A stretch of 64,000 nt of DNA from Rubrivivax rivuli (GTDB lineage Bacteria; Pseudomonadota; Gammaproteobacteria; Burkholderiales; Burkholderiaceae_C), in assembly GCF_004016505.1 (NCBI RefSeq), contig NZ_SACR01000003.1, forward strand, positions 620,001 through 684,000, read 5' to 3'. Positions 17,867-26,039 of the stretch are shown piece after piece (within the stretch, counting starts at the first letter, position 1; each line of letters starts with the position of its first letter). The translations under genes were made by a program, and so were the position numbers. The notes beneath the pieces are model-generated. The model ran no database searches. It was not told the DNA's origin and was given only the letters and a program-made list of their open reading frames with translations.

Positions 17867-18418
17867 ATGCCCGAAGCCCGCCCCAACCCGCGCCCCGCCG
17901 CCGCGGGCGACGACAGCGCCGCCGCCGCGCTGCGCCTGCTGGGCCGCCGCGCCCACCAGCTGCGCGCCACCACGCGGGCGGCCGAGCACTTCAGCGCACA
18001 GAGCAGCGAGGCCGACCGCAACACGGGCTCCTGGCTGATGTCCTGCGCGCTGACGATGTCGGAAGAACTTGCCGCCGAGGTCGACGCCCTGGCGCGGCAG
18101 CTCAAGGAGCAGCCCAGCGACGTGATGTTCAAGCAGACGGTGTCGCTGCTGCGGGTGCGGGCGCACCAGGTGCACGCCGCCACGCGCGCAGCCGACCACT
18201 TCCTCGATGGCGACAGCGCCGAAGACCAGGACACCGGCAGCTGGCTCGTCAGCACTGCGGCCAACCTGGGCCGGCAGCTGGCCGGCGAGGTGGATGACGC
18301 CACCGCTGCCGTGCGACGCCCGACCGTGGACAAGGCGAGCATCGAACCGCACGACCCGGTGCTCGCGCGCCGCGTCGCCCAGGCCACGGCCATGCCGGCC
18401 GCCCGCGGCGCCACCTGA
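17867..18418 (+). CDS. Protein of unknown function with a tandem-duplicated domain
   Basis: This 183-residue protein consists of two copies of a domain of about 60 residues. The first (about 23-82) and the second (about 90-150) share the pattern LL-x-R-x-RAHQ, TRAA-x-HF, TGSWL-x-S-x-A and LA-x-EVD. Each copy looks like a two- or three-helix bundle with a conserved TGSWL turn. There is no signal peptide. I do not recognise the family. It lies between tRNA-Arg and an opposing tRNA-Pro, 34 bases after the former; the spacing suggests it could even be read through from the tRNA promoter. Confidence 0.75.
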   Translation: MPEARPNPRPAAAGDDSAAAALRLLGRRAHQLRATTRAAEHFSAQSSEADRNTGSWLMSCALTMSEELAAEVDALARQLKEQPSDVMFKQTVSLLRVRAHQVHAATRAADHFLDGDSAEDQDTGSWLVSTAANLGRQLAGEVDDATAAVRRPTVDKASIEPHDPVLARRVAQATAMPAARGAT

Positions 18419-18476
18419 AGCCCCGAAACAAAACGACCCCGAGGCTTGCGCCACAGGGCCGTGCTGTTCTTCATGA

Positions 18477-18553
<77 letters not shown>

Positions 18554-18631
18554 ACTGAACCCGCATTGTAGGCGCTAAGCCGAGTCCCCTGGCCCAGCTG
18601 CCCCTGCCCCGCCCTGCTCTCTGGCCGCCCG

Positions 18632-19564
18632 ATGCCCTCACCGAACGCCGCCCACCCAGCCCAGGCGCTGCCCGTGCACCGCCTGCCCCCACTGATCCTG
18701 GCCTGCCTGGCCGCCACCTGGTTCATCTGGGGCAGCACCTACCTCGCCATCAAGTGGGCGCTGATCAGCTTCCCGCCCTTCCACCAGATGGGCACACGTT
18801 TCCTCGTGGCCGGTGCGTTGCTGGCGGCCTGGGTGCGCTGGCGCGGCGCGGCCTGGCCGGACCGTGCCGGGTGGATCAATGCCACCCTGCTGGGCGCGCT
18901 GATGCTGGGCGTGGGCTACGGCCTCACGGCGGTGGCCGAACAGACCGTGAGCTCCGGCCTGGTGGTGGCCTTCGTTGCCATCGGCCCGGCACTGCAGGCG
19001 GCCTTCGAGTGGCCATACGGCGTGAAGCCCACGCGGCTGGAAGCGCTGGGCATCGCGCTCGGCCTGGTGGGCGTGCTGGGCCTGGCCGTGGGCCAAGGTT
19101 TCGGGGCTTCACCGGGCGGGCTGGCCGCGGTGCTGACGGCGTCCGTCGCGTGGAAGCTGGGCAGCGTGTGGAGCGTGCGCGGGCTGCCGCGCGCCTTGGG
19201 CGGCCGCAGCCTGGAACTGGCGCCCGGCGGCATGGGCTACGCCAGCCAGATGCTGGCCGGCGGCGTGGTGCTGATGCTGGTGTCGGTGCTGCTGGGCGAG
19301 GCGCCACAGTGGCCACCGCACCCGCTGGCGCTCGCGAGCTGGGCCTACCTGGTGGTCTTCGGCTCGATCATCGCGTTCTCGGCCTTCATGCTGTTGCTGG
19401 AGCGCACGCGCACGGCCGTCTCGTCGAGCTATGCCTACGTCAACCCGCTGATCGGCCTGGTGCTGGGCGTCACGCTCGGCGGCGAGGTGCTGCACTGGGG
19501 CGAGTGGCTGGCAGCCGGCCTCGTCACCGGCAGCGTGGTGCTGATGCTGCGCGGCAGAACATGA
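18632..19564 (+). CDS. EamA/DMT-family transporter (YedA-like)
   Basis: This 310-residue inner-membrane protein has ten predicted helices in two EamA repeats. The first begins LACLAATWFIWGSTYLAIKW, with the WGST motif usual in YedA/RhaT-like exporters, and the second ends in YAYVNPLIGLVLGV, the conserved C-terminal EamA motif. Members export amino acids or metabolites; the substrate is unknown. The gene is divergent from tRNA-Pro and convergent with the ThDP-enzyme gene. Confidence 0.9.
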   Translation: MPSPNAAHPAQALPVHRLPPLILACLAATWFIWGSTYLAIKWALISFPPFHQMGTRFLVAGALLAAWVRWRGAAWPDRAGWINATLLGALMLGVGYGLTAVAEQTVSSGLVVAFVAIGPALQAAFEWPYGVKPTRLEALGIALGLVGVLGLAVGQGFGASPGGLAAVLTASVAWKLGSVWSVRGLPRALGGRSLELAPGGMGYASQMLAGGVVLMLVSVLLGEAPQWPPHPLALASWAYLVVFGSIIAFSAFMLLLERTRTAVSSSYAYVNPLIGLVLGVTLGGEVLHWGEWLAAGLVTGSVVLMLRGRT

Positions 19565-19572
19565 GGCCACCA

Positions 19573-19633
19573 CGCTCGCTGGCGCTCGCTGCCCCCCGAG
19601 GGGGCGCTTGCAGCGGACCGGCAGAGCCGGATC
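19573..19633. repeat. GC-rich intergenic repeat-like element with palindrome
   Basis: Between two convergent genes lie a doubled GCTCGCTGGCGCTCGCT and the palindrome GCCCCCCGAGGGGGC (about 19590-19605), then CGGACCGGCAGAGCCGGATCCG with a further inverted pair CCGG/CCGG. From memory, very similar sequence recurs between genes in Burkholderiales genomes. It may also serve as a bidirectional terminator. Only one copy is seen in this window. Confidence 0.4.
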
Positions 19634-19660
19634 CGCGCAAGGCCTTGATCGCGTGGCGAT

Positions 19661-21391
19661 TCAGTGGTTGCGCTGCAAGGCAGCGTCCCGGATGGCGCTC
19701 AGCGTTGTGCGGCTGGTGATCACGTCCGTGGGCAGCTTCACGTGCAGCAGCGTGGGCACGCCGGCTTCGATGGCCCGCTGCAAGGCCGGCTCGAAACCGG
19801 CCGTGGCCTCGATGAACTCGCCCCGCCAGCCAAAGGCGCGCGCCAGCGCCGCGAAATCCGGGTTGTAGAGGTCGCTGCCGCTCACGCGGCCCGGGTACTC
19901 GCGCTCCTGGTGCATGCGGATGGTGCCGTAGGTGCCGTTGTCGACCACGATGCTCAGCAGCTTCTTCGCGCCGTAGCCGGTGGCGGTGGCGAGTTCCTGG
20001 CCCGTCATCAGGAAATCGCCGTCGCCGGCCAGGTTCACCACCCAGCGCTCGGGGTGCAGCAGCGCCGCGGCAATGGCGGCCGGCACGCCGTAACCCATGG
20101 CGCCGCTGGTGGGCGCCAGCTGCGTGCGGCCGTGGTGCTGCAGGCCCGGGTGGCGGCAGTAGCGGTGCAGCCAGCCGCTGTAGTTGCCGGCGCCGTTGGT
20201 GTAGACGGTGCTTTCGGGCAGCAGGCGCTGCAGCGTCTTCACCAGCACGGCCATGTCCATGGGGGCCACGGCCGGGGCATCGAGGTTGGCCTCGTAGTCG
20301 GCGCGTGCAGCGGCCGCATGCCCGGCCCAGGGCAGGCTGGTGGGCGCGGCCAGGCTTTCCAGCGCCTTGGCGGCGCAAGCCATGCTGCTCTGCATCAGCA
20401 GATCGGCGGCGTAGACGCGCCCGAGCTCTTCGGCACCGGCGTGGATGTGCACCAGCTTCTGCGCCGGCCGCGGCGCCTGCAGCAGGGTGTAGCCGCCGGT
20501 GGTCATCTCGCCCAGCCGCACGCCCAGGGCGATGACGAGATCGGCCTCGCGAATGCGCGCGGCGAGTTTCGGGTTGATGCCGATGCCCACGTCACCGGCG
20601 TAGAGCGGGTGGCGGTTGTCGAAGGTGTCTTGGAAACGCCAGGCGCAGGCCGTGGGCAGCTGCCAGTTCTCGCTGAAACGCTGCAGCGCGGCGGCGGCCT
20701 CGGCATCCCAACCCGACCCGCCGGCGATGACGATGGGGCGCTGGGCGGCCATCAGCAGCGAGCGCAGGTCGCGCAGCGGGCCGGGCGCGGGCCAGGCGTG
20801 CACCGGCTCCACGCGCGGCAGCACCGGCGCGGCTGTGGGCGTGGTCAGCATGTCTTCGGGCAGCGCCAGCACCACGGGGCCGGGGCGGCCTTGCATGGCG
20901 GTGCGGAAGGCGCGCGCCACGTACTCGGGCAGGCGGTCGGCGCTTTCCACCTCGGCCACCCACTTCGCCAGGCCCAGCGTGCCGGGGCTGAACATCTGGC
21001 GGTAGTCGATTTCCTGGAAGGCCTCTCGGTCGCGCTGGTCGCTGGCGACCTGGCCGATGAACAGCACCATGGGCGTGCTGTCCTGGAAGGCCGTGTGCAC
21101 GCCGATGCTGGCGTTGGTGGCGCCCGGGCCGCGCGTCACGAAACAGATGCCGGGCCGGCCGCTCAGCTTGCCCTGGGCCTCGGCCATGAAGGCCGCGCCG
21201 CCCTCTTGCCGGCACGCGATAAAGCGGATGTGCTCGCGGTGCTGGTGGAAGCCGTCGAGCACGGCGAGGTAACTCTCGCCGGGCACGCCGAAACAGGTGT
21301 CGACGCCCTGGGCGATGAGGGCCTCGACGAGCGCGTGGCCGGCCAGGCGTTGGGGGGCGTCCTGGGGTGTGGGGGTGGCAGCAGCAGTCAT
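19661..21391 (-). CDS. Thiamine-diphosphate enzyme, acetolactate synthase large-subunit-like
   Basis: This 576-residue enzyme has the three domains of the IlvB/POX family. The N-terminal Pyr domain has the catalytic Glu in CRQEGGAAFMAEA, the middle Rossmann-like domain has PIVIAGGSGWD, and the C-terminal PP domain has the ThDP/Mg motif GDGDFLMTGQE ending VDNGTYG. No regulatory ilvN gene is adjacent, and the protein differs from the housekeeping IlvB, so it may be another decarboxylase or carboligase (for example sulfopyruvate- or glyoxylate-type) rather than a valine/isoleucine enzyme. Its ATG overlaps the stop of the MFS gene (21388-21391), so the two form an operon. Confidence 0.86.
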   Translation of the reverse strand: MTAAATPTPQDAPQRLAGHALVEALIAQGVDTCFGVPGESYLAVLDGFHQHREHIRFIACRQEGGAAFMAEAQGKLSGRPGICFVTRGPGATNASIGVHTAFQDSTPMVLFIGQVASDQRDREAFQEIDYRQMFSPGTLGLAKWVAEVESADRLPEYVARAFRTAMQGRPGPVVLALPEDMLTTPTAAPVLPRVEPVHAWPAPGPLRDLRSLLMAAQRPIVIAGGSGWDAEAAAALQRFSENWQLPTACAWRFQDTFDNRHPLYAGDVGIGINPKLAARIREADLVIALGVRLGEMTTGGYTLLQAPRPAQKLVHIHAGAEELGRVYAADLLMQSSMACAAKALESLAAPTSLPWAGHAAAARADYEANLDAPAVAPMDMAVLVKTLQRLLPESTVYTNGAGNYSGWLHRYCRHPGLQHHGRTQLAPTSGAMGYGVPAAIAAALLHPERWVVNLAGDGDFLMTGQELATATGYGAKKLLSIVVDNGTYGTIRMHQEREYPGRVSGSDLYNPDFAALARAFGWRGEFIEATAGFEPALQRAIEAGVPTLLHVKLPTDVITSRTTLSAIRDAALQRNH

Positions 21392-22614
21392 CCCGGCACT
21401 GTAGCCGCAGCCCGCGAGCGCCCCACACCGAAGGCGCTGATGATCAACGTCGTTTGCAGCGCCGCCAGCACCAGCCACACGCCCAGGTAGGCGCCGTGGT
21501 CCATCAGCGCCCCCACGAACAGCGGCACCACGGCCTGGCCGATGTCGAGCCCGCCGTAGACCACGCCGTACACGCGGCCGGTGGCGTTGACCGGTGTCGC
21601 GCGCTTGACCAGCATGTCGCGCGAGGGCCCGGCCACGCCGCTGGCCAGACCCATGGCTCCGAAGAGCACCGGCACCCAGGCTCCGGGCAGCGGTGCCAGA
21701 CCGATCAGCAGCGCGATGCTGGCCGCAACGCCCAAGGCCACGGCCACGACGCGCTCGCAGCGCTCGGGCTGTGCCGCGAGGAAGCCGCCAATCAGCATGC
21801 CGCCAGCGCTGCCCAGCATGTAGACCGTGAGGCAGATGGCCACCAGGTGGGCCGGCACGCCGTGCAGTTCTTTCGCGGCCTGCGGCGCGAAGCTCTGCAC
21901 GATGGACAAGGCACCGGCGAAAAAGAAGAAGAAGCCGAAACACAGCCAGACGGCCGGGGTCTTCAGGAAGGCCAGCGAGCTTTCGCCTGCCGCCGCGCTG
22001 CCCGCGGCCGGCCGCGGCATGGGCGCCACGGCCAGCTGGCGGCGGTTCAGCACCATCAGCAGCAGCACCGCGAAGACCAGCGCCGCCGCCACCAGCAGCG
22101 CCACGCGCCACGAGTAGGCCAGCGTCAGCGGCACCAGCAGTGCGGGCGCCAGCGCCCAGCCCAGGCTGCCGGTGATGCCGTGCACGCTGTAGGCATGGCC
22201 CAGGCGCGTCTTGCCGACCTTGCGGTTGAGCACCGTGTAGTCCACCGGGTGGAAGACACCGTTGCCGGTGCCGGCCAGCACGGCGAAGACGGCGAGCATC
22301 GCATAGCTGGTGCTCATCGCGAACCCGACCGCTGCCGCGCCCAGCAGCGCCAGGCCGATGAAAAGCACCGGCCGCGGCCCGTAACGGTCGACCCAGAAAC
22401 CCGAGAGCGCCTGCACCGCGCAAGAGACGGTGAAAAACACCGTCAGCAGGAAACCCAGCTCGGCGTAGCTGACGCCGAACTCGGTTTTCAACCAGGGGAA
22501 CAGTGGCGCCAGCAGCAACTGGCTGAAGTGGCTGGTGCCGTGCGCCAACCCGACGAGGCCGATGACGTGGGCGTCCTGGCGCAGGCCGGGCGCGGGCAGG
22601 CTGAGGGTCGACAT
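21388..22614 (-). CDS. MFS transporter
   Basis: This 408-residue inner-membrane protein has about twelve helices. The signature GFWVDRYGPRPVLFIGL between helices 2 and 3 is the MFS loop motif. The N-terminal half has VGLAHGTSHFSQLLLAPLFPW, seen in MFS proteins related to the fosmidomycin-resistance/oxalate-formate-like groups. It is the first gene of a two-gene operon with the ThDP enzyme, which suggests it moves the substrate or product of that enzyme. It is divergent from nadA with 63 bases between start codons. Confidence 0.88.
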   Translation of the reverse strand: MSTLSLPAPGLRQDAHVIGLVGLAHGTSHFSQLLLAPLFPWLKTEFGVSYAELGFLLTVFFTVSCAVQALSGFWVDRYGPRPVLFIGLALLGAAAVGFAMSTSYAMLAVFAVLAGTGNGVFHPVDYTVLNRKVGKTRLGHAYSVHGITGSLGWALAPALLVPLTLAYSWRVALLVAAALVFAVLLLMVLNRRQLAVAPMPRPAAGSAAAGESSLAFLKTPAVWLCFGFFFFFAGALSIVQSFAPQAAKELHGVPAHLVAICLTVYMLGSAGGMLIGGFLAAQPERCERVVAVALGVAASIALLIGLAPLPGAWVPVLFGAMGLASGVAGPSRDMLVKRATPVNATGRVYGVVYGGLDIGQAVVPLFVGALMDHGAYLGVWLVLAALQTTLIISAFGVGRSRAAATVPG

Positions 22615-22677
22615 GACGGTGGATGCTAAGCCGGCCCTGCCCGCCCTGCGGATCGGGAGCGGCACTACCATCGCCGG

Positions 22678-23844
22678 ATGAGTTCCACCCCCACCCCAGT
22701 GCTGTACGACTTCACCCGGCAAGACGCCAGCGGCAGCAGCTGCACGGCCCAGGCCTGGGCCCAGGTGCCGCCCGCGCTGCAGCCCGCAGAGCGCGCCACG
22801 ATGAAGTCCCGCGCGGCCGAATTGCTGAAGGCTCGCGGCGCCATGCTGGTGGCGCACTACTACGTCGACGGCGACCTGCAAGACCTGGCGCTGGAAACCG
22901 GCGGCATCGTCGCCGATTCGCTGGAAATGGCGCGCTTCGGCCGCGACCACGCCGCCCAGACCCTGGTGGTGGCCGGCGTGCGTTTCATGGGCGAGAGCGC
23001 CAAGATCCTCTCGCCCGAGAAGACCGTGCTGATGCCCGACCTGGAGGCCACCTGCAGCCTCGACCTGGGCTGCCCGCCCGACCAGTTCACGGCCTTCTGC
23101 GATGCCCACCCCGACCGCACGGTGGTCGTCTACGCCAACACCAGCGCGGCCGTGAAGGCGCGTGCCGACTGGATGGTGACGAGTTCCTGCGCGCTGGCCA
23201 TCGTCGAACACCTGAAAGCCCAGGGCCAGAAGATCCTGTGGGCGCCCGACCGCCACCTCGGCCGCTACATCCAGGAGCAGACGGGCGCCGACATGCTGCT
23301 CTGGAACGGCGCCTGCATCGTGCATGACGAGTTCAAGGGCCTGGAACTCGATCTGCTGCGCCAGCAGCACCCGGGCGCGCTGGTGCTGGTGCACCCCGAA
23401 TCACCGCAGGCCGTGGTGGCCCAGGCCGACGTGGTGGGCAGCACCAGCCAGCTCCTCAAGGCGGTGGTGGACGGCACGGCGCCGGCCTACATCGTGGCCA
23501 CCGACAACGGCATCCTGCACCGCATGCGCCAGCTGGCGCCGGGCAAGCGGCTCATCGAGGCGCCCACCGCCGGTAACAGTGCCACCTGCAAGAGCTGCGC
23601 GCACTGCCCCTGGATGGCCATGAACGCGCTGCAAGGGCTGGTGGCCTGCCTGGAAGCGGGTGCAGGCACGGCGCGCGGCGCCTACGAGATCCACGTGCCC
23701 GAGCCGGTGCGCAGCCAGGCCCTGGGCTGCATCGACCGCATGCTCGACTTCGTGCGCCGAAACCCGGCAGCCGTCGCGCAGCCAGCCCAGCGGCAGGTGG
23801 CCGGGCGCGGGGCCGGCCTGGTGCCTGGCATCGGCGCGGCCTGA
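22678..23844 (+). CDS. nadA: Quinolinate synthase A
   Basis: NadA condenses iminoaspartate (from NadB) with dihydroxyacetone phosphate to make quinolinate for NAD synthesis. This protein has 388 residues. The [4Fe-4S] cysteines lie in [21 protein letters not shown] and [12 protein letters not shown]; the substrate-binding [13 protein letters not shown] and ANTSAAVKA are also present. The length fits the longer NadA form of betaproteobacteria. nadB lies 2.2 kb downstream on the opposite strand, with a ComFB/cyclase module between. The last residues ([14 protein letters not shown]) are a variable tail. Confidence 0.95.
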   Translation: MSSTPTPVLYDFTRQDASGSSCTAQAWAQVPPALQPAERATMKSRAAELLKARGAMLVAHYYVDGDLQDLALETGGIVADSLEMARFGRDHAAQTLVVAGVRFMGESAKILSPEKTVLMPDLEATCSLDLGCPPDQFTAFCDAHPDRTVVVYANTSAAVKARADWMVTSSCALAIVEHLKAQGQKILWAPDRHLGRYIQEQTGADMLLWNGACIVHDEFKGLELDLLRQQHPGALVLVHPESPQAVVAQADVVGSTSQLLKAVVDGTAPAYIVATDNGILHRMRQLAPGKRLIEAPTAGNSATCKSCAHCPWMAMNALQGLVACLEAGAGTARGAYEIHVPEPVRSQALGCIDRMLDFVRRNPAAVAQPAQRQVAGRGAGLVPGIGAA

Positions 23845-23931
23845 GTCCGGGGCCGGCCCGCGGTGCCGCTCAAGACCACCCCGGGGCGGCCGATACACCG
23901 TCGTGCCCCGCAGCCGGGGCGGAGTTCGACC

Positions 23932-24234
23932 ATGACCACCACGCTGAGCGCCGACTTCACCTCGGTCCGCAACCACAACGAACGCGCCGTCTTCGAGGCG
24001 GTGCAGAGCCACGCCGACCGCTATCCGGGCCTGGCGCACAACCCCGAGCTGCTGGCCGACGTGGCCTGCGTGGCGCTGAACCGGCTGGCACCGCGCTACA
24101 TCCGCCACGAGGTCGACTTCGTTTTCTACCTCAGCGAGCGTGAGCGAGGCGACAGCGAGCGCCAGCTGCTCGACGCCGTCGAGTACGCCTTCGGCTTCGT
24201 GCAGGCCCGCACAGCCATGCGGGCGCGTGGCTGA
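23932..24234 (+). CDS. ComFB-family protein, probable cyclic-dinucleotide receptor
   Basis: This 100-residue protein begins at an ATG preceded by GGAG (23921-23924). The pattern VRNHNERAVFEAVQ followed by LLADVACVALNRLAPRYIRHEVDF, with the LNRL-x-PRY core and the downstream acidic YLSERERGD, matches ComFB domains. ComFB proteins were recently described as widespread receptors for c-di-GMP or related cyclic dinucleotides (recalled from the literature, in cyanobacteria and others). The diguanylate cyclase gene starts inside its last codons, so the two are translationally coupled. Its partner and output are unknown. Confidence 0.75.
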   Translation: MTTTLSADFTSVRNHNERAVFEAVQSHADRYPGLAHNPELLADVACVALNRLAPRYIRHEVDFVFYLSERERGDSERQLLDAVEYAFGFVQARTAMRARG

Positions 24235-24946
24235 AGACAACACCCCGGCGCTGCAGCGCGCCTGGGCGCTGAGCTACCTCGACGCTTCCGCCTCGCTGGC
24301 CCTGGCGCGCACGCTGCAGGGCGCACCGGGCACCGACACGGCCGAGGCGCAACTGCTGGTGGCGCTGGGTGCGGCCCGGCTGGTGGCGGTGCCGGAGGCC
24401 CGCGCCGAACTCGAACGCGCGCGGCAGCTGTACACCGCCGCCCCATCGCATCCGCGCGCCGAATGGGGCCAGGCCCTGTGCGACGAGTTCGAGGCCATGC
24501 TGCGCCGGCGCGCGGGCGATGTCGAAGGCTCGGCCCAGCTGCAGGCCGAGATCGACGCGCGCCCGGCCGGGCCGCGCAGCGCGATGGACCGCTTCATCGC
24601 GCACAACTCGCGCGCCATCACCACCAAGCTGCAAGGGCGCGCCGACGATTCGCTGCGCCACTTGCACGCCGCGCTCGACGCTGCACAGCAGACCGGCTGG
24701 CCCGGCCCGGTGATCTCGGCTGGCGTGAACCTGGGCGGGCGCCACCACGATCTCTACAACCTGGAAGACGCGCGCCAGTTCAGCCTGCAAGGTCTGCAGG
24801 CCGCCACCGACGCAGGGGCCAAGCTGGCGCAACTGGTGGCCACCAGCAACCTCGTCTACATCCACCACGCACTGGGGGAGCAGCAGGAGGCCCATGCCAC
24901 GGGTCTCAGCCTGGCCGCCCTGCTGCCCGGCGAGACACCCGAGTAG
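24227..24946 (+). CDS. TPR-repeat N-terminal half of a split diguanylate cyclase
   Basis: This frame starts at GTG 24227, overlapping the ComFB stop by 8 bases (GTGGCTGA), and ends at a TAG at 24944-24946. The 239 residues are helical, with TPR-like units such as DDSLRHLHAALDAAQQTGW and ARQFSLQGLQAATDAGAKLA. The following frame continues without a shift straight after the TAG with the same kind of helical repeats and then a GGDEF domain, so I read this as the N-terminal half of one gene split by a nonsense codon, or as a separately made subunit. The boundary residues are GETPE-stop-VLDMTPP. Confidence 0.6.
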   Translation: MAEDNTPALQRAWALSYLDASASLALARTLQGAPGTDTAEAQLLVALGAARLVAVPEARAELERARQLYTAAPSHPRAEWGQALCDEFEAMLRRRAGDVEGSAQLQAEIDARPAGPRSAMDRFIAHNSRAITTKLQGRADDSLRHLHAALDAAQQTGWPGPVISAGVNLGGRHHDLYNLEDARQFSLQGLQAATDAGAKLAQLVATSNLVYIHHALGEQQEAHATGLSLAALLPGETPE

Positions 24947-26017
24947 GTGCTCGACATGACGCCGCCCGTGGCGCTGGGCTGGATGGCCGGCGGCGACCCG
25001 GCGCGGGCCGAACAGTTGCTGCGCGAGGTGCAGCACGCCACGGGCCGAGACCCCGCCAACCAGTGGAGCCTGGCCTGGGGCTGGCAGCTGGCGCGCTGCT
25101 GCTTGATGCAAGGCCGTGCCGGGGAAGCGCTGGCGGTGGCGCAGCAGGCGCTGCACGCGGCCGATGGCGCAGGGGGTGCCGTTCCCTGCTACGACCTGAT
25201 GGTGCTGCATCGCACCTTGTCCGAGGCGGCCGAGCAGACCGAGCAGGTCGCGCTAGCCTTGAAGCACCTGCGGGAAGGACAGTCGCTCTACGAGCGCCTG
25301 GTGGGCCGCAGCGCGCGTGCGCGCTACATCGCGCTGGATGTCACCCACCAGTTGGCACAGGCGCGGCGCGAGCGTGACGTGGCCGTCGACGGCCGCCGCA
25401 GCGTGGAAGACGACCGCCAGCGCCTGAGCGAACTCAACGCCGCGCTGCAGGCGCAGATGGCGGAAACCCAGCGCCTGCACGAGCAGTTGCGCGAACAGGC
25501 GCTGCGCGACCCCCTCACGGGCCTGCACAACCGCCGCTACCTCTTCGAGCTGGCACCGGGCCTGCTGGAACGGGCGCGCCGCCAGCAGCAGCCGCTGAGC
25601 GTGGTGCTCATCGATCTCGACCACTTCAAGCTGCTCAACGACACCTGCGGCCACGCCGCCGGCGACCTGGTGCTGCAGCGTTTTGCCGCACTGCTGGCGG
25701 ACACCCTGCGCCGCAGCGACGTGATCTGCCGCCACGGCGGCGAAGAGTTCGTGGCCGTGATGCCCGACACCCAGGCCGACGAGGCCCAGGCGGTGATGGA
25801 GCGCCTGCTGCAGACCTTCTCCACCCTGCAGCTCGAGCTGGGCCGCAGGCGCCTGCCACGCGGCACCTTCTCGGCCGGCATCGCGCTCTTCCCGGGCCAT
25901 GGCAGCACGCTGGAGCAGTTGCTCTCGCGCGCCGACCGCGCGCTCTACGCCGCCAAGCACCAGGGCCGCTCGCGCATCGAACTGGTGCCGCGCGGCGACT
26001 TCACCAGCCTGAGCTGA
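24947..26017 (+). CDS. GGDEF-domain diguanylate cyclase (C-terminal half)
   Basis: This part has 356 residues in the same frame as the upstream TPR half, from a GTG directly after the TAG (or an ATG at 24956). It has further TPR-like helices, a coiled coil (QRLSELNAALQAQMAETQRL), and a full GGDEF domain: DPLTGLHNRRYLFE, IDLDHFKLLNDTCGH, the active-site RHGGEEFV near residues 265-272, and SAGIALFPGHG. The product-inhibition site RxxD is kept (RRSD five residues before GGEEF). It should make c-di-GMP from GTP if translated. The gene faces nadB (convergent, 22-base gap). Confidence 0.85.
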   Translation: MLDMTPPVALGWMAGGDPARAEQLLREVQHATGRDPANQWSLAWGWQLARCCLMQGRAGEALAVAQQALHAADGAGGAVPCYDLMVLHRTLSEAAEQTEQVALALKHLREGQSLYERLVGRSARARYIALDVTHQLAQARRERDVAVDGRRSVEDDRQRLSELNAALQAQMAETQRLHEQLREQALRDPLTGLHNRRYLFELAPGLLERARRQQQPLSVVLIDLDHFKLLNDTCGHAAGDLVLQRFAALLADTLRRSDVICRHGGEEFVAVMPDTQADEAQAVMERLLQTFSTLQLELGRRRLPRGTFSAGIALFPGHGSTLEQLLSRADRALYAAKHQGRSRIELVPRGDFTSLS

Positions 26018-26039
26018 GTGCAGCCGCCGGCGGCGCGGC

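Noticed and set aside
21388..23394. A longer minus-strand frame extending the MFS gene to 668 codons
   Set aside because: The added part lies antisense to nadA. The transporter signature begins at the ATG at 22614, so the shorter gene is right.
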